Source: Mycobacterium sp. DL99 (lineage in GTDB: Bacteria; Actinomycetota; Actinomycetes; Mycobacteriales; Mycobacteriaceae). Taken from it: a stretch of 64,000 nt of DNA. Location: assembly GCF_004762045.1 (NCBI RefSeq), contig NZ_SJOM01000007.1, forward strand, positions 2,415,655-2,479,654, given 5' to 3'. Both the position numbers and the translations under genes were made by a program. Of the stretch, positions 28,455 through 37,468 are shown piece after piece. Positions within the stretch are counted from its first letter, which is position 1. Each line of letters starts with the position of its first letter. The notes beneath the pieces are model-generated. The model saw only the letters and a list, made by a program, of their open reading frames with translations. It did not search any database and had not been told where the DNA came from.

Positions 28455-29935
28455 TCGGGCATCCCGATGGTCTTCGACTCGAAGTACTCCTTGAAGCCTT
28501 CCTCGCCGTTGCGCCGGCCCAGGCCGCTCTGCTTGGAGCCGCCGAACGGGCTGTTGATGCCGAAGTGGCTGCGGCTGTTGATCGTGACGTTGCCGGTCCG
28601 GATGCGCCGCGCGACGGCGAATGCCCGGTCCACATCTCCGGACGAAACCTCCCCGGACAGGCCGTAGATGGAGTTGTTGGCGATGGCGACCGCTTCGTCG
28701 TCGGAGTCGTAGGGCGTGACCGTCAGCACCGGTCCGAAGATCTCCTCCTGCGCGACCTGTGAATCGGGGTCGACGTCGGCGAGCAGGGTGGGCTGGGTGT
28801 AGTAGCCGGTGGGCAGGTTCTCCGGAACACCGCCGCCGGTGACCAGCCGGGCGCCGGAATCGATGCCGGATTTGATGAGCCCGAGCACCTTCTCGCGCTG
28901 GGTGGCGCTGATCTGCGGCCCCTGCATGATGCCCGGGGTCCACGGATCCCCGACCGGGAAGTTCTCCATCGCGCCCTTGAGGAGCGCGATGCCCTCGTCG
29001 TACCGGCTGCGGGGGAGCAGGATTCGGCTGGGCAGGATGCACGACTGCCCGCTCATGACGCAGGCCATCATCGCCGCGATCGGCAGGGCCGAGTTGAAGT
29101 CGGCATCGTCGAGCACGATGTGGGCGGACTTGCCACCCAGTTCGAGCATGGTCTTCTTGACTGTGGAGGCGCCGGCGGCCAGTATGGCGCGCCCGGTCGC
29201 GGTCGACCCGGTGAAGGTGATCATGTCGACCCGCGGGTCCGCCGACAGTGCGGCGCCGACTTCGTTGGCATTGGACACGACGACGTTGAACACGCCGGCC
29301 GGGATGTCGGTGTGTTCGGCGACGATGCGGCCCAACTCGGTACCCGACCACGGGGTGAGCTGCGCGGGCTTGAGGACGACGGTGTTACCGGCCATCAGCG
29401 CCGGCACCGTCTCGGCGATGTTGAGGTAGAACGGCACATTCCACGGGGTGATCGCACCGACCACACCGACCGGCTCATAGGCGATCTTGCGGCGCGCCGG
29501 CCCGAGCTGGGTCTGGTGCACGCCGTTGTCGACGACGTAGTCGAAGTTCTTCCCGTGCTCAGCCCAGTGCTTGACCTCGCCGATCGGGTCCTCGATCTGC
29601 GAGCCCGTGACGGTCACCGGACAGCCGACCTCGGTGATCAGCACCCGGCGCAGCCGCTCCTTCTCGGCCTCCAGCGCGTCGTGCAGCTGCATCAGGCAGT
29701 GGTAGCGGAACTCGACGTCGCGGCTCCAGTCGGTTTCGTCGAATGCGCGGCGCGCGGCTCCCACCGCACGCTCGATGTCGGGCACCGTGCCGTCGGTCGC
29801 CTGGCCGGCCACCTGTTCACTGGCGGGGTGGACAACGTCGAATTTCGCACCGCTGCCGGTGTATTGGAGCTCACCGTCGATGAGCATCCGCTCGTCACCG
29901 GCGAGCACGCCGGTGTCGCTCTGCACCTGAGTCAT
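28451..29935 (-). CDS. Aldehyde dehydrogenase
   Basis: A 494-residue NAD(P)-dependent aldehyde dehydrogenase that oxidises an aldehyde to the acid. The catalytic Cys is near residue 299 in SGQSCILPSR and the general-base Glu is in LELGGKSAHIV. The cofactor segments ITPWNVPFYLNIAETVPAL (in part) and FTGSTATGR are present. ATG at 29935 is chosen because a GTG at 29971 falls inside the shared 30-bp element. No Shine-Dalgarno is visible, so translation may be leaderless. The element lies 8 bp upstream. Confidence 0.9.
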   Translation of the reverse strand: MTQVQSDTGVLAGDERMLIDGELQYTGSGAKFDVVHPASEQVAGQATDGTVPDIERAVGAARRAFDETDWSRDVEFRYHCLMQLHDALEAEKERLRRVLITEVGCPVTVTGSQIEDPIGEVKHWAEHGKNFDYVVDNGVHQTQLGPARRKIAYEPVGVVGAITPWNVPFYLNIAETVPALMAGNTVVLKPAQLTPWSGTELGRIVAEHTDIPAGVFNVVVSNANEVGAALSADPRVDMITFTGSTATGRAILAAGASTVKKTMLELGGKSAHIVLDDADFNSALPIAAMMACVMSGQSCILPSRILLPRSRYDEGIALLKGAMENFPVGDPWTPGIMQGPQISATQREKVLGLIKSGIDSGARLVTGGGVPENLPTGYYTQPTLLADVDPDSQVAQEEIFGPVLTVTPYDSDDEAVAIANNSIYGLSGEVSSGDVDRAFAVARRIRTGNVTINSRSHFGINSPFGGSKQSGLGRRNGEEGFKEYFESKTIGMPE

Positions 29936-29943
29936 AGGAGACA

Positions 29944-29973
29944 GCTTTACAAAAATTGCGTGCCGTGTCACCC
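29944..29973. promoter_or_regulatory. Shared 30-bp element, copy A
   Basis: GCTTTACA-N14-TGTCACCC lies 8 bp before the aldehyde dehydrogenase start. Read toward that gene, GTGACA and TAAAGC are 16 bp apart and could be a promoter starting at the ATG. One of six copies with identical 14-bp spacing. Confidence 0.75.
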
Positions 29974-30045
29974 CTTTGGAGAAAGGATTGACCGATCGAT
30001 AAGTCTCTGCGATCGTAGAGTCTTGTGGGCGCGCGGGCAGGAGGT

Positions 30046-30080
30046 GCGGAAGGTGAAGAGCGGAAGGTGAAGAGCGGAAG
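30046..30080 (+). repeat. Tandem 14-bp repeat
   Basis: Two exact copies of GCGGAAGGTGAAGA (30046-30059, 30060-30073) and a partial third copy (to 30080) lie just after the TetR gene that ends at 30086. They may be replication slippage. No function is evident. Confidence 0.7.
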
Positions 30081-30085
30081 AGGGG

Positions 30086-30643
30086 TCAGTTTGCGTCGGG
30101 CTGTTTGATCCCGACGGCGTGACGTAGCTGTGCCAGGAATTGATCGCCGTCATCGCTGCGCACGACGTAGTGCGAGACTGCGACCCGGATCGCGGTGGCA
30201 GCCTTGACCGGGGCATTGGTGCCCGACAGGAGTTTGAGCAGCCGCGCCCGCATGAGCGGCAAGACGTTGGCCAGCTGTGTGATGACGACTTCGGGCTCGA
30301 TGTCGATGAGCCGGACCCCGGAATACGACTGCTGGTACTGCACGATGAAACGCAGTGCGGCATCGAGTTTCTCGTTGCCCCGCAGGCCGACGGTGGCGCG
30401 GCTCATGCCGTGGTCGAACATCTCACGCTCATAGGTGCCGAAGGCGTCGAGAAGTTCCTGCTTGTCGGCGAACCAGCGGTAGAGCGTCGGCCGAGACACC
30501 CCGGCCTGCAGTGCCACCTCGGAAAGGCTCAGCTTGGTCTGGCCGCTGCGGGCCAGTACCTCGGCCGTTGCGACCAGGATTCGATGGCGCGTCGAGGTGT
30601 CTTCGGCTGATGTGCCCCGCTGCGCGGTTACAGGTTCATTCAC
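30086..30643 (-). CDS. TetR-family regulator, first of two paralogues
   Basis: A 185-residue TetR repressor. Its DNA-binding domain (LARSGQTKLSLSEVALQAGVSRPTLYRWFADKQELLDAF, read in pieces) is nearly identical to that of the gene at 35310-35846, including the recognition helix AGVSRPTLYRWFA. The ligand domain is also clearly related (YQQSY, IDIEPE, LRHA). It is a good candidate to bind the 30-bp element, although its own promoter has no copy. Confidence 0.85.
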   Translation of the reverse strand: MNEPVTAQRGTSAEDTSTRHRILVATAEVLARSGQTKLSLSEVALQAGVSRPTLYRWFADKQELLDAFGTYEREMFDHGMSRATVGLRGNEKLDAALRFIVQYQQSYSGVRLIDIEPEVVITQLANVLPLMRARLLKLLSGTNAPVKAATAIRVAVSHYVVRSDDGDQFLAQLRHAVGIKQPDAN

Positions 30644-30686
30644 GTCCAGGCCTTGGTTGATCGTGGTTCACCAAATGGTAGGACCA

Positions 30687-31826
30687 TCACAGCAACTTCT
30701 TGAGTATTGCCACAGTCTCCAGGTCGGCCAAAGCTGCCACACCGCGTCTGGCGCCCTCCAGTGCGATGTCTTCGTCCTGCATGCCGCCGAGGCCCGCGGT
30801 GATGACGGGTGCGGCATACGCATAGATCGCACCGACGCGATAACGCTCCCACAACTCGTCGTGGTCGAGGGAGGGGCCGCCGGCCGCCGCCAGTGCGCGG
30901 CGGTATTCGTCGAGCAGGTCACGCTCGGCGGCCTGCCGGTCGGCCGTGGTCATGCAGGTGACCAGCGTGTACGCCAGCTCGCGGCCGGGATGGCCACGGC
31001 GCACGGCCTGCCAGTCGAGCAGACCCGCCTCGCCGTTGCGGAAGAACAGATTGCCCGGATGTGCGTCACCGTGCATCACGGTATGCGGCGGGCGGTCCAG
31101 CAGCTGCGCCGCCGCGCGGTAGTTCTCGTCGATGAACCGGCCATCGGCCACCGGGATGTCGGTGTTCTCGGCCAGTCGTTTGGTCGACATCTTCAGTAGG
31201 GAGCCGGTCATCAACGAGGTGTGGTCACCCGACGCCGAGTACAGCCAGCCCAGCGGCCCGCTGCCGGTGCGGGCCGGCAGTTTGTCCCAGAATGCCGCGT
31301 GTACCCGGGCCAGCAGCTCAACCGTCATGGCGGCCCGGTCTCTGTCCAGCGGGTGCAGGGTGTCCGGGAACTCGCAGGCGCTCAGTGTCAGGTCCTCCAG
31401 CGCCAGCACGTACCGCCCGGTGAGGGCGTCGAAGGCCGCGCCGTAGGCGCGGGGAACTCCGGGCAGGCCGTCGGCCAGCTGTTGATAGAACCGAACCTCG
31501 GTGTGCCCCAGCCGGCCCAGCTCACCCATCATCCGGGTGGCGGCCGTTTCGGCGGGCATCTTGACGAACACCGATTCGGGTACCCCTGCTCCCGACAGCG
31601 CCAGCCGCGCGCGTGACGACGTGCCCGCATCGCCGCCGATCACCGACACCGATTCGATCCTGCGTCCGGTGAGCTCGGACAGGTAGGCCGCATCGAGATC
31701 GGCGATCCGGCGGGGCAGTGCCCGCATGCGTCCGATCGCCGCATCGGTTGCGATACGTTGCACCCCGTGACCGATGTGCGCGGCCAGACCGGCGACGGGG
31801 ACGAGGTGGCGGGCCGGTGTGAGCAT
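30687..31826 (-). CDS. APH-like phosphotransferase (ecdysteroid-kinase-like)
   Basis: A 379-residue protein-kinase-fold phosphotransferase. The Brenner motif HGDAHPGNLFF supplies the catalytic Asp and Asn, and LLDWQAV gives the metal-binding Asp. The middle ALEDLTL and N-lobe fit the DUF1679/ecdysteroid-kinase-like group, which probably phosphorylates a small hydroxylated molecule. Related genes often occur in mycobacterial lipid or CoA-ester clusters. ATG at 31826 lies 6 bp from element B. It is divergent from the CoA-transferase gene. Confidence 0.78.
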   Translation of the reverse strand: MLTPARHLVPVAGLAAHIGHGVQRIATDAAIGRMRALPRRIADLDAAYLSELTGRRIESVSVIGGDAGTSSRARLALSGAGVPESVFVKMPAETAATRMMGELGRLGHTEVRFYQQLADGLPGVPRAYGAAFDALTGRYVLALEDLTLSACEFPDTLHPLDRDRAAMTVELLARVHAAFWDKLPARTGSGPLGWLYSASGDHTSLMTGSLLKMSTKRLAENTDIPVADGRFIDENYRAAAQLLDRPPHTVMHGDAHPGNLFFRNGEAGLLDWQAVRRGHPGRELAYTLVTCMTTADRQAAERDLLDEYRRALAAAGGPSLDHDELWERYRVGAIYAYAAPVITAGLGGMQDEDIALEGARRGVAALADLETVAILKKLL

Positions 31827-31832
31827 TCGCCA

Positions 31833-31862
31833 AGTTTACAAATTTGCGACCGATTGTAAAGC
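31833..31862. promoter_or_regulatory. Shared 30-bp element, copy B
   Basis: AGTTTACA-N14-TGTAAAGC lies between the divergent kinase and CoA-transferase genes. TTTACA with TAAACT 16 bp away forms a good leftward promoter starting at the kinase ATG, and TTTACA-N16-TAAAGC a rightward one, which leaves a short leader with GGAAGGAG before the CoA-transferase. Confidence 0.8.
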
Positions 31863-31882
31863 GGTTTCGGGAAGGAGTGGTG

Positions 31883-33070
31883 ATGGCGGGTCCGTTGGAG
31901 GGGTTTCGGGTCATCGAGTTGGGCGTCTGGGTGGCCGCACCGGCCGCCGGCGCACTCCTGGCTGACTGGGGCGCCGACGTCATCAAGATCGAGCCGCCGT
32001 CGGGCGACCCGGCGAGAACATTCGGCCGGATGCTCGGACTGGATCCGGACCTGGGGGTGGCGGCCAACCCGCCGTTCGAGATGGACAACCGGTCCAAACG
32101 CAGCATCGTGCTCGACCTCGGTACCGCCGAGGGGCGGGATGCCGTAGGCGAATTGCTTTCCACCGCAGACGTTTTCCTGACCAACGTGCGGCCCGCCGCA
32201 TTACGGCGGCTGGAACTCGACTTCGAGACCGTCGCGGCACGCAATCCGCGCCTGGTGTACGGGTTGATCACCGGATACGGACTGAGCGGACCCGAGGCGG
32301 ACCGGGCCGCCTACGACGTCGCCGCCTTCTGGGCCCGCGCCGGGCTGGCCGACCTGCTCACCCGGCCCGGGGACACTCCGCCGTTTCAGCGCGGCGGGAT
32401 GGGGGACCACTCCGCGGGGATGACGCTGGCGGCCGCGGTGTGTGCCGCGTTGCTCGCCCGAAACCGCACGGGGACTGGCCAATTGGTCAGCACCTCGCTG
32501 TACCGCCAAGGCGCCTACACCGTCAGCTTCGATCTCAACACGCTGCTGATGAGCGGTGAGCAGATCGCGATCGGCCAGCGTGAGGCGATGGCCAACCCGT
32601 GCATGAACAATTACACCGCCGGTGACGGGAGTCGGTTCTGGATCGTCGGGCTGCAGGGGGACCGGCACTGGCCCGCATTGTGTCGGGTGGTGGCCCGCGA
32701 AGACTGGCTGACCGACGCACGTTTCGCCACCGCGCGTGATCGATACGTCAACGCCCGCGAGCTGATCGCCGATCTGGACGCCATCTTCGCTGAGCATCCG
32801 ATGGAGCACTGGGCCACCCTGTTCGACGGTGAACCCGACTTCTTCTGGTCACCGATCAACAGTCTCGACGACGTGATCGCCGACGAACAGTTCCACGCCG
32901 CAGGTGGGATTGTCGAAGTCCCCGACGGGATTTCGACGGTGCCGATGGTGGCCAGCCCGGCCGACTTCTCGGCCACCCCGTGGCAGCCGCGCATGGTCGC
33001 CCCGACGCTCGGCGCGCACACCGACGAGATCCTGGCCGAGCTGCGGGCGATCAGGATCGCTGAGCGTTGA
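31883..33070 (+). CDS. CaiB/BaiF family CoA-transferase
   Basis: A 395-residue class III CoA-transferase, which moves CoA between carboxylic acids. Typical segments are GFRVIELGVWVAAPAAGALLADWGADVIKIEPP (in part), FEMDNRSKRSIVLDL and GMGDHSAGMTLAAAV, whose Asp is the likely catalytic residue. It would activate an acid made by the oxidative genes. ATG at 31883 has GGAAGGAG upstream. Its end overlaps the GH3 gene by 20 bp tail to tail. Confidence 0.9.
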   Translation: MAGPLEGFRVIELGVWVAAPAAGALLADWGADVIKIEPPSGDPARTFGRMLGLDPDLGVAANPPFEMDNRSKRSIVLDLGTAEGRDAVGELLSTADVFLTNVRPAALRRLELDFETVAARNPRLVYGLITGYGLSGPEADRAAYDVAAFWARAGLADLLTRPGDTPPFQRGGMGDHSAGMTLAAAVCAALLARNRTGTGQLVSTSLYRQGAYTVSFDLNTLLMSGEQIAIGQREAMANPCMNNYTAGDGSRFWIVGLQGDRHWPALCRVVAREDWLTDARFATARDRYVNARELIADLDAIFAEHPMEHWATLFDGEPDFFWSPINSLDDVIADEQFHAAGGIVEVPDGISTVPMVASPADFSATPWQPRMVAPTLGAHTDEILAELRAIRIAER

Positions 33071-35273
33071 TTCCCGCGAGCAGTTGATCGAGCTGCTCGC
33101 GGGTGACCTTGCCTGCCGAGAAGGCGGCCATCCGCCCGACCGGCACCGATTCGAGCATCCGCAGCAGATTGCTGCCGAGTGCGGAATCGGCAGTGCCGAA
33201 CGGGGAGGCGTCGCCGAGTATCGCGAGAATGGTCTGCGCCGCCGCCGGGTCGGCAAGCAGCTCGCCCAGCGTTGAATCGCGGGTGAACGGCTGGGTCGGT
33301 TCATCGCCGGCCAACGTCACCGTCGCCGTCAGCCGAAGATCCCGGCTCGATGCGCCGACCGACACCGCGTACTCGCCGGGCTCGACAACCCAGCGCCCGG
33401 CAGTCGTGCTCCAGTACGCGAGATCGCTTCGGCTGACCGGGATCTCGACGGCACATTGCTCGCCCGGCTCGACCGTCACCGCGGTGAAACCGGCCAGCCA
33501 CCGGACAGGCCTGCCGACAGCGGAGCCGGGTAGCCCGGCATAGACCTGCACCACCTCACGGCCTGACCGGGTGCCGGTGTTGGCCACCGTCAGCCGCACG
33601 GACAGTCCATCGCCGACGGCGTTGACCTCGAGGCCGGAGTAGTCGAACCGGGTGTAGGACAGGCCGTGGCCGAATGGGAACGCCACCGGCATGTCCCGCG
33701 TGTCATACCAGCGGTAGCCGACGAACATCCGCTCGCCGTAGACCGTATGGCCGGATTCCGACGGAAAGTTGAGGTAGGCAGGAGAATCCGGCAGCCGCAA
33801 CGGCACGGTCTCGGCCAGCCGACCCGACGGGTTGACGACGCCGAACAGCACATCCGCCAGCGCGCCACCTCCGGCTTGCCCGAGCAGGGCACCGTCCACG
33901 ACGGCCGGGGCCAGGCCGGCAACGGCGTCGAGGCGCACCACGCCGCCGTGGGACAGCACCACCACGGTGCGGGGCTGGGCCTCGACGACGGCGCGTAGCA
34001 GGTCGAGCTGAGCGGCGGGCAGATCGATGTGCTCGCGGTCGTAGCCCTCGGACTCCTCTTCGGAGGTGAGGCCGAGGAATACGATCGCGGTTTCGGCGGA
34101 TTCGGCGGCGGTGACCGCGGCCGCGATATCGCTTCCCGCACAATGGCTCACCGGGTGATCGCCTGCGAGCCTGCGGATCTCGTCCAGCGGGATGTCGAGG
34201 CGCGTCGGATTCACATGAGAACTGCCGCCACCCTGATATCTCGGCTCCTGGGCGAATCCACCGATGACCGCCAGCGGTGACGGCGCCAGCGGCAGCAGAT
34301 CACCGTCGTTCTTCAACAGCACGATGGCCCGCTGCGCCGCCTCGCGTGCCAGCTCGTGGTGTGCATCGATATCGACCGAACTGAATGACGCTGCGGTGGT
34401 GCCTGTTTCGGTGACCCGCTGGGTCAGTCGAGCGATGCGCCCCGCGGCGCGGGCGACGACATCCGGGTCCAGCTGCCCGGCGCGTACCGCGTTCACCACC
34501 TCAGCGTCGGAGACACCGCCGCTCGTCGGCATCTCCAGGTCCAGGCCCGCGGCCACGGCCACGACCCGGTCCGCCACCGCGCCCCAGTCGCTGACCACCA
34601 CGCCGTCGAAACCCCATTCGTCGCACAGCACCGTGGTCAGCAGCCAGGCGTTCTCCGACGCGTAGACCCCGTTGATCCGGTTGTAGGAACACATCACGGT
34701 CCAGGGCTCGGCCTGGCGCACCACGATCTCGAATGTCCGCAGGTAGATCTCACGCAACGTGCGGATGTCGACGTCCGAGCTGGCCCGCATCCGGTCGTGC
34801 TCGGCGTTGTTCACCGCGAAATGCTTGAGCGATGCACCGACACCGCGGCTCTGCACCCCGCGCACCCACGCCGCGCCCAGCGCCCCCGAGAGCAGCGGAT
34901 CCTCCGAGTAGTACTCGAAATTGCGCCCGCACCGCGGGTCACGCTTGATGTTGACTCCCGGCCCGAGCAGCACATGCACGCCGAGCGCGCGGCTTTCATC
35001 GCCCAGCGCCCGGCCGACTCGCTCCACCAATTCGGGATCCCAGGTCTGGCTGAGTCCGACCGCGGGTGGAAAGCAGGTCGCCGGCTCACTGCCGGACAGG
35101 CCCAGATGATCTGTGGCGCTGCCGGATTGCCTGCGCACCCCGTGCGGGCCGTCGGTCAGCACGATCGCGGGCACCGCGCCGATCGCCTTGGTGGTCCAGA
35201 AGCTGGCGCCGCTGCCCAGCGCGGCTTGTTCGGCCAGGTCGAGCCCGACGATGGGATCAGCTGAGTCCGTCAC
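33051..35273 (-). CDS. Glycoside hydrolase family 3 beta-glucosidase-like enzyme
   Basis: A 740-residue GH3 enzyme. The N-terminal barrel has LTDGPHGVR, KHFAVNN (Lys150, His151) and the nucleophile Asp229 in VVVSDWGA. The C-terminal alpha/beta sandwich and a fibronectin-III-like domain follow (SYTRFDYSGLEV, ANTGTRSGREVVQVY). There is no signal peptide, so it acts on imported glycosides. A C-terminal helical stretch of about 70 residues is common in actinobacterial members. Its presence suggests that the substrate of the cluster may arrive as a glucoside. Confidence 0.88.
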   Translation of the reverse strand: MTDSADPIVGLDLAEQAALGSGASFWTTKAIGAVPAIVLTDGPHGVRRQSGSATDHLGLSGSEPATCFPPAVGLSQTWDPELVERVGRALGDESRALGVHVLLGPGVNIKRDPRCGRNFEYYSEDPLLSGALGAAWVRGVQSRGVGASLKHFAVNNAEHDRMRASSDVDIRTLREIYLRTFEIVVRQAEPWTVMCSYNRINGVYASENAWLLTTVLCDEWGFDGVVVSDWGAVADRVVAVAAGLDLEMPTSGGVSDAEVVNAVRAGQLDPDVVARAAGRIARLTQRVTETGTTAASFSSVDIDAHHELAREAAQRAIVLLKNDGDLLPLAPSPLAVIGGFAQEPRYQGGGSSHVNPTRLDIPLDEIRRLAGDHPVSHCAGSDIAAAVTAAESAETAIVFLGLTSEEESEGYDREHIDLPAAQLDLLRAVVEAQPRTVVVLSHGGVVRLDAVAGLAPAVVDGALLGQAGGGALADVLFGVVNPSGRLAETVPLRLPDSPAYLNFPSESGHTVYGERMFVGYRWYDTRDMPVAFPFGHGLSYTRFDYSGLEVNAVGDGLSVRLTVANTGTRSGREVVQVYAGLPGSAVGRPVRWLAGFTAVTVEPGEQCAVEIPVSRSDLAYWSTTAGRWVVEPGEYAVSVGASSRDLRLTATVTLAGDEPTQPFTRDSTLGELLADPAAAQTILAILGDASPFGTADSALGSNLLRMLESVPVGRMAAFSAGKVTREQLDQLLAGINAQRS

Positions 35274-35309
35274 CGAGCCCAGGGTAGCGCCGGCTGTGAA
35301 ATGCCCTGG

Positions 35310-35846
35310 TCAGTGCTGATGTTTCCCTCTGGCGGCATGGCGTAACTGCGCGAGAAATTCATCGGCGTCATCGCTGCGCACCAGGTAGTGGCAGACCGCC
35401 ACCCGCACCGCGGTGGCCGCGGCGATGTCGGCATCCGGCCCGGAAGTCAGCCGTTGCAGACGCTCCCGCATCAGCGGGATCACCTGGGCGAGCCGCTTGA
35501 TGACATGTTCGGGTTCGATGTCGACCATGCGCAGTCCGGGGTAGGACTGCTGATATTCGACGACCGTGCGCAACGCGGCGTCCAGGTGTTCGTCCTCGGG
35601 AAGGTCCGCGGAGGCCTTCGCCACGGCCTGTTCGTAGTGCCTGCGCTCCCACACCACGAATGCGTCGAGCAGTTCCTGTTTGGACGCGAACCAGCGGTAG
35701 AGCGTGGGCCGGGAAACCCCGGCCTGCGTGGCGACCTCTGACAGGCTGAGCTTGGTCATCCCGTTGGCCCCGAGTACCTCGGCGGTGGCGGCCAGGATTC
35801 GTCCGCGGGTGCTGCTGTCGTCGTCGATGGACGATGTTTCCGCCAT
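35310..35846 (-). CDS. TetR-family regulator, second paralogue
   Basis: A 178-residue TetR repressor closely related to the protein at 30086-30643. The DNA-binding part reads LGANGMTKLSLSEVATQAGVSRPTLYRWFASKQELLDAF (in pieces). Element C lies 7 bp upstream of its ATG at 35846, so autoregulation through this element is likely. A GTG at 35852 is also in frame. Divergent from the first P450 gene. Confidence 0.86.
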   Translation of the reverse strand: MAETSSIDDDSSTRGRILAATAEVLGANGMTKLSLSEVATQAGVSRPTLYRWFASKQELLDAFVVWERRHYEQAVAKASADLPEDEHLDAALRTVVEYQQSYPGLRMVDIEPEHVIKRLAQVIPLMRERLQRLTSGPDADIAAATAVRVAVCHYLVRSDDADEFLAQLRHAARGKHQH

Positions 35847-35853
35847 ACCCACA

Positions 35854-35883
35854 GCTTTACAAACTATCGGCGAACTGTCACGC
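35854..35883. promoter_or_regulatory. Shared 30-bp element, copy C
   Basis: GCTTTACA-N14-TGTCACGC, the consensus form, lies between the second TetR gene and the P450-ferredoxin operon. It is 7 bp from the TetR start and 50 bp from the P450 start, which has its own AGGAGGGA. Confidence 0.82.
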
Positions 35884-35933
35884 TGATTCGCGGCGCGACA
35901 CCGTCGTCGGACGCCCGTGCAGGAGGGAACACC

Positions 35934-37190
35934 GTGACAGTTGCCAGCTCACCGCAGGCACGCGAATACAGCCCATTCGACATCACGTCGCACGATTTCT
36001 GGAGCCGGTCATTCGCCGAGCGTGACGAGACATTCGCGCAGTTGCGCGCCGGTGCGGGCCTGAGCTGGCACCAGCCGCTGTCGACGATGTTCGACGTCGA
36101 AGAGCCCGGTTTCTGGGCGGTGACGCGCCGAGCCGACATCCAGTTCGTGAGCCAGCATCCTGAGCTGTTCACCTCGACCCAGGGTGTCGCGCTGGACCCG
36201 ATGCCGGCCGACGTGCAGAAGTTCGCCACCTTCTTCCTGATGATGGATCCGCCTGAGCACACCACGTACCGGCGTCTGATCAGCTCGGCGTTCACCCCGC
36301 GCAATGTGCGCAAGATCGAGGAGCAGATTCACCGCAACGCCGTCGCCGTCGTCGACGATCTGATCGGCGCAGGCGACGTCGACTTCGTCGAAGCGTGCTC
36401 GGCGCAGCTTCCGATGCGGACGATCTCCGACATGCTCGGTGTGCCCACCGCCGATCAGCCCGCGCTGGCCAAGGCCGCCGAGAAGCTGTTCAGCATGAGC
36501 GATGACGAGTACTCCTCGCTCGAAGAACGCGCCATGGCCACCATCAACGAGATCATGCTGATCTCGAGCACGGGGGTGGAGCTGGCCAAGTTCCGGCGGG
36601 CCAATCCCGGTGACGACCTGATGACCAGCATCGTCAACGCCGAGGTCGACGGGCACCGGCTGACCGACGAGGAGATCGGCGCGTTCCTGATCCTGCTGGC
36701 CTCGGCGGGCAACGACACCACCAAGCAGACCACCACTCACGCGATGATGGCGCTGGCGGCCAATCCGGACCAGAAGGATTGGCTGTTGGAGGATTTCGAC
36801 AACCGGATCGGTCTTGCCACAGAGGAATTCGTGCGGTGGGCCACACCGGTGATCCAGTTCGCCCGGCATGCCACCGAGGACGTCGAGCTGGCCGGCCAGC
36901 AGATCAGGGCAGGCGAGAAGGTGGGGCTGTTCTACTGCTCGGGCAACCGGGACGAGTCGGTGTTCACCGACCCGCAGCGTTTCGACCTGAGCCGCTCAAC
37001 CAATCCGCAGGTCGGGTTCGGCGGTGGTGGTCCGCACTTCTGTCTGGGCAACCAGCTGGCCAAGACCGAGTTGCGACACCTGTTCCGCGAGTTGTTGACC
37101 CGGCTGAAGACCGTCGAATTCGGTGAGCCCGAACTGCTGTACAGCAGTTTCGTGCACGGCATCAAGCGCGTGCCCGCGCACGTCGCGTAG
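35934..37190 (+). CDS. Cytochrome P450
   Basis: A 418-residue soluble P450. The haem-binding loop is FGGGGPHFCLG with Cys370, the I-helix motif is ASAGNDTT, and the ExxR pair is in TEEFVRW. The loop and MMDPPEHTTYRRLIS resemble mycobacterial P450s that hydroxylate steroid or terpenoid side chains, but the family cannot be fixed here. A ferredoxin gene follows 11 bp later and is the likely electron donor. GTG at 35934 has AGGAGGGA upstream. Confidence 0.93.
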   Translation: MTVASSPQAREYSPFDITSHDFWSRSFAERDETFAQLRAGAGLSWHQPLSTMFDVEEPGFWAVTRRADIQFVSQHPELFTSTQGVALDPMPADVQKFATFFLMMDPPEHTTYRRLISSAFTPRNVRKIEEQIHRNAVAVVDDLIGAGDVDFVEACSAQLPMRTISDMLGVPTADQPALAKAAEKLFSMSDDEYSSLEERAMATINEIMLISSTGVELAKFRRANPGDDLMTSIVNAEVDGHRLTDEEIGAFLILLASAGNDTTKQTTTHAMMALAANPDQKDWLLEDFDNRIGLATEEFVRWATPVIQFARHATEDVELAGQQIRAGEKVGLFYCSGNRDESVFTDPQRFDLSRSTNPQVGFGGGGPHFCLGNQLAKTELRHLFRELLTRLKTVEFGEPELLYSSFVHGIKRVPAHVA

Positions 37191-37201
37191 GTCGGCACCC
37201 G

Positions 37202-37393
37202 ATGCGCGTCGAAGTCGATCTGGGCAAGTGCACCGGGCATGGCATCTGCGAATCGATCGCCGAGGACGTATTCGAGGTTTCCGACGAGGGTTGGGTGTCC
37301 ATCCACGGCGATGATCACCCGGAAAGCGATCGGGAACGGTTGCAGCAGGCCGTGACTCAATGCCCGGCGACGGCGCTGCGGCTACGGGGCTGA
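37202..37393 (+). CDS. Ferredoxin with CXXHXXC motif
   Basis: A 63-residue ferredoxin probably holding a [3Fe-4S] cluster. Ligands are Cys10 and Cys16 in CTGHGIC and Cys54 in QCP, with His13 where a fourth cysteine would sit in a [4Fe-4S] protein. This CXXHXXC(X)nCP type is known from mycobacterial P450 partners. It follows the P450 gene directly and likely passes electrons to it and perhaps to the other P450s in the block. Confidence 0.9.
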   Translation: MRVEVDLGKCTGHGICESIAEDVFEVSDEGWVSIHGDDHPESDRERLQQAVTQCPATALRLRG

Positions 37394-37403
37394 ACCGGGT
37401 GAG

Positions 37404-37452
37404 TGGCCAGTTGTGGCACACGGTTTCCCAGAATTCGTGTCATAACTGGCCA
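37404..37452. terminator. Hairpin between convergent ferredoxin and P450 genes
   Basis: TGGCCAGTT (37404-37412) pairs perfectly with AACTGGCCA (37444-37452), and the pairing extends inward with mismatches (GTGGCACACG against CGTGTCAT). There is no T-run. It may serve as a two-way terminator for the convergent genes. Confidence 0.45.
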
Positions 37453-37468
37453 GTCGGAGAGTGAGGTG

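Noticed and set aside
28455..29351. N-terminal extension of the SnoaL-like frame
   Set aside because: It lies inside the aldehyde dehydrogenase gene in another frame and has shadow composition; the NTF2 fold starts at 28454.
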